A stretch of DNA of 64,000 bases from Streptomyces sp. NBC_00271 (GTDB lineage: Bacteria; Actinomycetota; Actinomycetes; Streptomycetales; Streptomycetaceae): the NCBI RefSeq assembly GCF_036178845.1, contig NZ_CP108070.1:4526001-4590000 (forward strand). The letters are read 5' to 3'. Under the pieces are notes generated by a model. That model saw only the letters and a program-made list of their open reading frames with translations. It had not been told where the DNA came from and searched no databases. Both the position numbers and the translations under genes were made by a program. Below, one piece after another: positions 59,293-64,000 of the stretch. Numbering within the stretch: the stretch's first letter is position 1; each line of letters starts with the position of its first letter.

Positions 59293-61851
59293 GTGAGTGA
59301 GCAGCAGAAGTGCCAGCGGCCCAGTTGCCCGGGGTCGTACGAGGACGTGGGCGGCGGCGAGCTGTACTGCGACACGTGCGGTCTGGCACCCGTCGTCTCG
59401 GCGAACGGCACGGTGGGCTCACCCCCGACCGGACTCACCGCGGGCGGCAAGGGCTCGCGCGGCTCCGGCAGCAGTTCGCGGGCGAGTTCGCGCAGCTCCA
59501 GTTCCCGTACGTCCTCGCGCTCCTCCCAGTCGCGGCGCTCGGTCTCCGGACGCCTGTCGCGCTCGCTGTCCGGCAACGCGAGCGCCCGCTCGGTGTCGGT
59601 GCGCAGCTCGGGCTCGACCGCCGCCTCCAGTGGCCGCGGACGGCTCGGCGTCGGGCTGGTGCAGGTGCCGGACGTACCGCGGCCCGACCCGCGCGCGATG
59701 GTGCTGGAGAACCCGGAGGTGCCCGAGCGGAAGCGGTTCTGCTCGCGCTCCGACTGCGGGGCGCCGGTGGGCCGTTCGCGCGGTGAGCGGGTGGGGCGCA
59801 CCGAGGGGTTCTGCACCAAGTGCGGTCACCCGTACTCGTTCGTGCCGAAGCTGCACACGGGCGACATCGTGCACGGCCAGTACGAGGTGGTGGGCTGTCT
59901 CGCGCACGGCGGGCTCGGCTGGGTCTACCTCGCCGTCGACCGCGCGGTCTCCGACCGTTGGGTGGTCCTCAAGGGCCTGCTCGACACCGGCGACCAGGAC
60001 GCGATGGCGGCGGCGATCTCCGAGCGGCGCTTCCTCGCGGAGATCGAGCACGCCAACATCGTGCGGATCTACAACTTCGTGGAGCACCTGGACCAGCGGA
60101 CGGGTTCGCTGGACGGGTACATCGTCATGGAGTACGTCGGCGGCAAGTCGCTGAAGGAGATCGCCAACGACCGTCGTACGGCGGACGGCAAGCGCGATCC
60201 GCTGCCGGTGGAGCAGGCCTGCGCGTACGGCATCGAGGCCCTGGAGGCGCTCGGCCATCTGCACAGCCGCAATCTGCTCTACTGCGACTTCAAGGTCGAC
60301 AACGCGATCCAGACCGAGGACCAGCTCAAGCTGATCGACATGGGCGCGGTGCGCAGGATGGACGACGACGAGTCGGCCATCTACGGCACGGTGGGCTACC
60401 AGGCGCCGGAGGTGGCCGAGGTCGGTCCCTCGGTGGCGAGTGACCTCTACACGGTCGCCCGCACCCTGGCCGTGCTGACCTTCGACTTCCAGGGGTACAC
60501 GAACGTCTTCGTGGACTCCCTGCCGGACCCGGACAACATCGAGGTCTTCCGGACGTACGAGTCCTTCTACCGGCTCCTGGTGCGCGCCACCGACCCTGAT
60601 CCGGCGCGCCGGTTCGCGTCCGCGCAGGAGATGGCGGAGCAGCTGACGGGTGTGCTCAGGGAGGTCGTGTCCCTCCAGACGGGGCGGGCGCGCCCGGCCC
60701 TGTCCACCCTGTTCGGGCCGGAACTGAAGGTCACGGACACGGAGTTGTTCGGACAGCTGGACGGGGACGTGTCACGGCTGGGGGCACGCGAGGTGCCCCC
60801 GCGGGGGAGAAAGCGCGCGCCCGCGCCGCCCCCCGGCAGCAACGGAGCGGGGGTGAACGGGACCCCGCCGCTCCCCCTGGCTCCCGCTCCGGTCCCGGCC
60901 GCTCTGGTCAAGCCGCTGAACGCCGCGGCGACCGCGCTCGCGCTGCCGGTCCCCCTGGTCGACCCGGGGGACCCCAACGCCGGTTTCCTCGCGGGCCTGA
61001 TGGCCTCGGCTCCCGCGGAGCTGATCACCGCGCTGCACGCGGCGCCCACCGGCTCTTTGGAGCTGCGCCTGCGCGAGCTGCGGGCCCGGCTGGAGATGGG
61101 TGAACTGGCCAGTGCGGGCAGGGCACTGGAGGCGCTGGAGGCGGACCACCCCGACGACTGGCGGGTGGTCTGGTACCGGGGCGTCGCGGCCCTGGCGACC
61201 GGGGAGCACGAGACCGCGGCGCTGTCCTTCGACGCGATCTACGACGCCTTCCCGGGCGAGCCCGCGCCGAAGCTGGCCCTCGGCCTGTGCGCGGAGGTGC
61301 TCGGGCAGCTGGACAACGCGGGCGAGTACTACCGCCTGGTGTGGACGACCGACCCCAGCTATGTCAGCTCGGCGTTCGGCCTGGCCCGCGTGCAGCTCGC
61401 GGCGGGCGACCGCCGCGGCTCCGTACGCACGCTGGAGTCCGTACCGGAGTCGTCGATCCACTACACGGCGGCGCGGGTCGCGGCGGTGCGGGCGCGGCTG
61501 CGGCAGCGGCTGGCCGAGGAGGCGGCGGCAGCGGCGTTCCTGGACGATCTGACAGCGGCGGCCGGACAGGTCGAGGCCCTTGACGGATACGGTCTGGACG
61601 CGGTGCGACGCGAGCAGTTGTCGACGGAGGTCCTAGGCTGCGCCCTGGACTGGGTACTCTCCGGTAGCCGGAGTTCCGCCCAGCACTCCGGCGGCGGACC
61701 GGTGCTGCTCGGCAGTGAGGTGGACGAGCGCGGTCTGCGTTTCGCACTGGAGCGTTCGTACCGCACGCTGGCCCGCCTCGCGCGGGGCGGCGAGGAGAGG
61801 ATCGACCTGGTGGAACGTGCCAACCGTTACCGCCCCCGGACGTGGGTGTGA
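59293..61851 (+). CDS. pknG: PknG-type serine/threonine protein kinase with zinc ribbons and TPR domain
   Basis: The 852-residue protein begins with a small zinc ribbon (Cys7, Cys12, Cys26, Cys29). A Ser/Arg-rich linker near 50-115 and a rubredoxin-like metal site (RFCSRSDCGAP, EGFCTKCGHPYS) follow. The kinase domain comes next: GGLGWVYLA loop, VVLKG lysine, catalytic LLYCDFKVDNAI and DMG in place of DFG. The C-terminal 280 residues are TPR-like helices. This is the PknG layout with an extra N-terminal ribbon. It should phosphorylate GarA-type FHA proteins to control glutamate metabolism. GTG 59293 is the start. Confidence 0.92.
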   Translation: MSEQQKCQRPSCPGSYEDVGGGELYCDTCGLAPVVSANGTVGSPPTGLTAGGKGSRGSGSSSRASSRSSSSRTSSRSSQSRRSVSGRLSRSLSGNASARSVSVRSSGSTAASSGRGRLGVGLVQVPDVPRPDPRAMVLENPEVPERKRFCSRSDCGAPVGRSRGERVGRTEGFCTKCGHPYSFVPKLHTGDIVHGQYEVVGCLAHGGLGWVYLAVDRAVSDRWVVLKGLLDTGDQDAMAAAISERRFLAEIEHANIVRIYNFVEHLDQRTGSLDGYIVMEYVGGKSLKEIANDRRTADGKRDPLPVEQACAYGIEALEALGHLHSRNLLYCDFKVDNAIQTEDQLKLIDMGAVRRMDDDESAIYGTVGYQAPEVAEVGPSVASDLYTVARTLAVLTFDFQGYTNVFVDSLPDPDNIEVFRTYESFYRLLVRATDPDPARRFASAQEMAEQLTGVLREVVSLQTGRARPALSTLFGPELKVTDTELFGQLDGDVSRLGAREVPPRGRKRAPAPPPGSNGAGVNGTPPLPLAPAPVPAALVKPLNAAATALALPVPLVDPGDPNAGFLAGLMASAPAELITALHAAPTGSLELRLRELRARLEMGELASAGRALEALEADHPDDWRVVWYRGVAALATGEHETAALSFDAIYDAFPGEPAPKLALGLCAEVLGQLDNAGEYYRLVWTTDPSYVSSAFGLARVQLAAGDRRGSVRTLESVPESSIHYTAARVAAVRARLRQRLAEEAAAAAFLDDLTAAAGQVEALDGYGLDAVRREQLSTEVLGCALDWVLSGSRSSAQHSGGGPVLLGSEVDERGLRFALERSYRTLARLARGGEERIDLVERANRYRPRTWV

Positions 61852-61854
61852 TTG

Positions 61855-63270
61855 ATGTCCCAGATGCCCCAGCCGACGGCCCTTTCGCGGTGCCCCAGTT
61901 GCGAGGAGCCCCTGGAGGCGGGTGACCGTTTCTGCGGTGCGTGCGGGTACGACCTGTCGGCGGTGCCCGCACCGCCCCAGGACCACCCCACGATCGCCAT
62001 GAACGGCTCGTCGACACGCCCCTCCGAGACCGCCGCGTCCCTGGACTGGCCCCTCGCGCCGGAGCCGGCGAGCTCCGACACGCCCGCGCCGGTGCACCGG
62101 GCGACCGACATCCGGGGCACGGACTCGGGCGGCTCCGAGCTCCCCCACCCGGACACGGAGTCCGCGGCGGCCCAGCAGCCGGGCGACCACCCCTCGGGCG
62201 TGCAGCGTTCGGGTGGGCAGCCTTCGGGCGTACGGTTCGACCGGCCCCCGGAGCCCGACGAGTACCCGCTCGCCCCGCCGGCCGAAGCCCCCGCCGGGCC
62301 CGTCGTCGATCCACGGACCGCCGACCTCGGCGCACCCGTCACGCCCCCCGCGGGCACCAAACTGTGCGTCGCCTGCCGCTCGGGCCATGTGGACAGCGAC
62401 GGCTACTGCGAGAACTGCGGGCACGCCCAGCCGCGCGAACGGGACCACATGGAGCAGGAGTTGGGTGCGGTGGCCGCGGTCAGCGACCGGGGCCTGCGCC
62501 ACCACCGCAACGAGGACGCGTTCGCGATCTCCTCGACCGCGCTGCCGGACGGCTCCCCCGCGGTCGTCGCGATCGTCTGCGACGGGGTCTCCTCGGCGAC
62601 CCGCCCCGACGAGGCCTCGCTCGCCGCGTCCCGGGCGGCGGGCGAGGCGCTGCTGGCGGCGCTGCCGCTCGGCACCCACCCGCAGCAGGCCATGCACGAG
62701 GCGATCCTCGCGGCCGCCGAGGCCGTCAACTCGCTGGCCGAGGCGCCCCCCGCGCACGAGGAGCACGCCCCGCACCAGAACGCGCCCGCCTGCACCCTCG
62801 TCGGCGCCGTCGTCACCCCCGCCCTGCTGATCGTCGGCTGGGTCGGCGACAGCCGCGCCTACTGGGTCCCCGTCGACCGGAGTTCACCCCCCGCCCGGCT
62901 CACCGAGGACGACTCCTGGGCCGCGCAGATGGTCGCCGCGGGCCTGATGAGCGAGGCACAGGCGTACGCCGACGAGCGCGCCCACGCCATCACGGGCTGG
63001 CTCGGCGCGGACGCGTACGAACTGGAGCCGCACACCGCTTCCTTCAAGCCGGACCGGCCGGGTGTGGTGGTGGTGTGCACCGACGGACTGTGGAACTACG
63101 CGGAGGCGGCCGAGGAGATGGCCGAGGTCGTGCCGCTGGACGCCGCCGAAAGGCCCCTGCACAGCGCCCAGGTCCTGGTGGGTCACGCCCTGGACGGCGG
63201 GGGCCACGACAACGTAACAGTGGCCGTCGTGCCGTTCCCGGCCCCGCCACAGGGGGCAGGATCGGCCTGA
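61855..63270 (+). CDS. PP2C-family protein phosphatase with N-terminal double zinc ribbon
   Basis: The 471-residue protein has two zinc ribbons, CPSCEEPLEAGDRFCGACG at the N-terminus and CVACRSGHVDSDGYCENCG near residues 164-182, separated by a Pro-rich linker. A PPM/PP2C domain follows: SDRGLRHHRNEDAF, VCDGVSS, GDSRAYWV, CTDGLWNY and GGHDNVTVAVV, giving the acidic metal ligands. It starts 3 bases after the pknG stop, so kinase and opposing phosphatase are made together. It should reverse PknG phosphorylation. The zinc ribbons echo those of the kinase and may mediate pairing. Confidence 0.88.
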   Translation: MSQMPQPTALSRCPSCEEPLEAGDRFCGACGYDLSAVPAPPQDHPTIAMNGSSTRPSETAASLDWPLAPEPASSDTPAPVHRATDIRGTDSGGSELPHPDTESAAAQQPGDHPSGVQRSGGQPSGVRFDRPPEPDEYPLAPPAEAPAGPVVDPRTADLGAPVTPPAGTKLCVACRSGHVDSDGYCENCGHAQPRERDHMEQELGAVAAVSDRGLRHHRNEDAFAISSTALPDGSPAVVAIVCDGVSSATRPDEASLAASRAAGEALLAALPLGTHPQQAMHEAILAAAEAVNSLAEAPPAHEEHAPHQNAPACTLVGAVVTPALLIVGWVGDSRAYWVPVDRSSPPARLTEDDSWAAQMVAAGLMSEAQAYADERAHAITGWLGADAYELEPHTASFKPDRPGVVVVCTDGLWNYAEAAEEMAEVVPLDAAERPLHSAQVLVGHALDGGGHDNVTVAVVPFPAPPQGAGSA

Positions 63271-63387
63271 GGCCGCGAAAAGGCGCAATCCGTGCCTACG
63301 GGGACGGCTTCGGACCGGAGGGGACCGGTCCGCATACAGTCATCGCCTCCGCCAACTACCGGAGGTCTTGAGGGGGACAAAGAAGGC

Positions 63388-64000
63388 ATGGCCAATTTCT
63401 CGAAGTCGAACGTGCCGCAGTTCTCGGTCGACGTGTACCAGAACGAGTACCTGCCCGAGGGCGGCCGCGAGGTCAACGCGATCGTCACGGTGAGCGCCAC
63501 CGGCGGCGGCACCGTCGGGAGCGCGGTCGGCGCGCCCCACCAGTACGCGGCGGGCCAGGGCCCGGACGCCGCCGTGGCGATCATGGTCGACTGTTCCGGC
63601 TCGATGGACTACCCGCCGACCAAGATGCGCAACGCCCGTGAGGCCACGGCCGCCGCGATCGACACCCTGCGCGACGGCGTGCACTTCGCGGTGATCGGCG
63701 GCACGCACGTCGCCAAGGAGGTCTACCCCGCGGGCGGTCGCCTCGCGGTGGCCGACGCGGCGACCCGCGGCCAGGCCAAGGAGGCGCTGCGCAGGCTGAG
63801 CGCGGGCGGCGGTACGGCGATCGGCACCTGGCTGCGCCTCGCCGACCGACTGCTGTCCTCGGCCGAGGTGTCGATCCGGCACGGCATCCTGCTCACCGAC
63901 GGCCGCAACGAACACGAGTCGCCGCAGGACCTCAAGGCCGCCCTCGACTCCTGTGCCGGACGTTTCACCTGTGACGCGCGTGGAGTGGGTACGGACTGGG
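63388..64000 (+). CDS. VWA domain-containing protein (3' end outside window)
   Basis: The first 204 codons show a beta-rich N-terminal section (MANFSKSNVPQFSVDVYQNE) and a von Willebrand A domain with a complete metal-binding DxSxS: VAIMVDCSGSMDYPP. The later Thr in GGGTAIGTWLRLAD and Asp in ILLTDGRNEHE are the other MIDAS positions. Such proteins follow pknG and phosphatase genes in many actinobacteria and probably bind partners in the same pathway. The start has AGGGGGACAAAGAAGG just upstream. The gene is cut by the window edge; an FHA domain could lie beyond it. Confidence 0.85.
   Translation, partial: MANFSKSNVPQFSVDVYQNEYLPEGGREVNAIVTVSATGGGTVGSAVGAPHQYAAGQGPDAAVAIMVDCSGSMDYPPTKMRNAREATAAAIDTLRDGVHFAVIGGTHVAKEVYPAGGRLAVADAATRGQAKEALRRLSAGGGTAIGTWLRLADRLLSSAEVSIRHGILLTDGRNEHESPQDLKAALDSCAGRFTCDARGVGTDW

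Overview
The window looks like a chromosomal segment of a Streptomyces species. It is very GC-rich, the third codon positions are almost all G or C, GTG starts and 4-base ATGA/GTGA gene overlaps are common, and several families are typical of the genus: a CsnR-K type chitosan-oligosaccharide operon, a GlnX/GlnH/PknG operon, a CGNR regulator, a TIGR03767-type metallophosphoesterase and a Nur-box in front of Fe-superoxide dismutase. From memory the gene order resembles the core region of S. coelicolor around its sodF and pepN genes; this was not checked against any database.

Layout. 1-4775: sulfonate/taurine-type operon (binding protein, permease, ATPase, flavin monooxygenase, TauD-like dioxygenase), cut at the left edge. 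4924-8949: amino-acid permease, sodF with a putative nickel operator, a histidine phosphatase, a small Cys-rich protein and a DsbA-like thiol oxidoreductase. 9123-18927: aminopeptidase N, an AbiEi/nuclease-fold protein, a secreted serine hydrolase, a Tat-exported phosphoesterase that carries an in-frame palindromic repeat, a Nudix hydrolase, a flavin-nucleotide binding protein and a VOC/CGNR divergent pair. 19182-28428: secreted subtilase, an ECF sigma/anti-sigma pair, asd, a DUF1203 protein and a second aminopeptidase N.

28530-33626 is accessory. It holds an M14 carboxypeptidase preceded by two 24-25 residue peptides that share the block VIRPLDKKETTGDS, a truncated E1/ThiF-like gene running the other way, an EamA exporter and MarR regulator separated by a striking 15-bp phased repeat, and a frameshifted polymorphic-toxin tip next to a DUF4279 protein. 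33740-41133 holds malQ, a PadR-controlled ABC exporter, an HNH endonuclease and an MscS-type channel. 41283-47796 is again accessory: a small lipoprotein/membrane operon ending in a pseudogene with one TAG, a secreted protein, a DUF4328 protein, and a 5'-truncated RHS/YwqJ-deaminase toxin with immunity genes, abutting a LamG fragment in the opposite orientation.

47901-54773 is the complete csnR-csnEFG-csnH-csnK set: repressor, ABC importer, GH4 glycosidase and sugar kinase. After 543 bp of non-coding, repeat-rich DNA, 55317-64000 carries the GlnX-like sensor, GlnH-like binding protein, a coiled-coil protein, PknG kinase, a zinc-ribbon PP2C phosphatase and a VWA protein (cut at the right edge). 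This arrangement reads as one amino-acid sensing and phosphorylation pathway.

The most unusual items are the small-peptide/M14/E1-remnant locus, the 15-bp AGCNACT array, and the eroding toxin fragments. No tRNA, rRNA, CRISPR array or transposase was seen.
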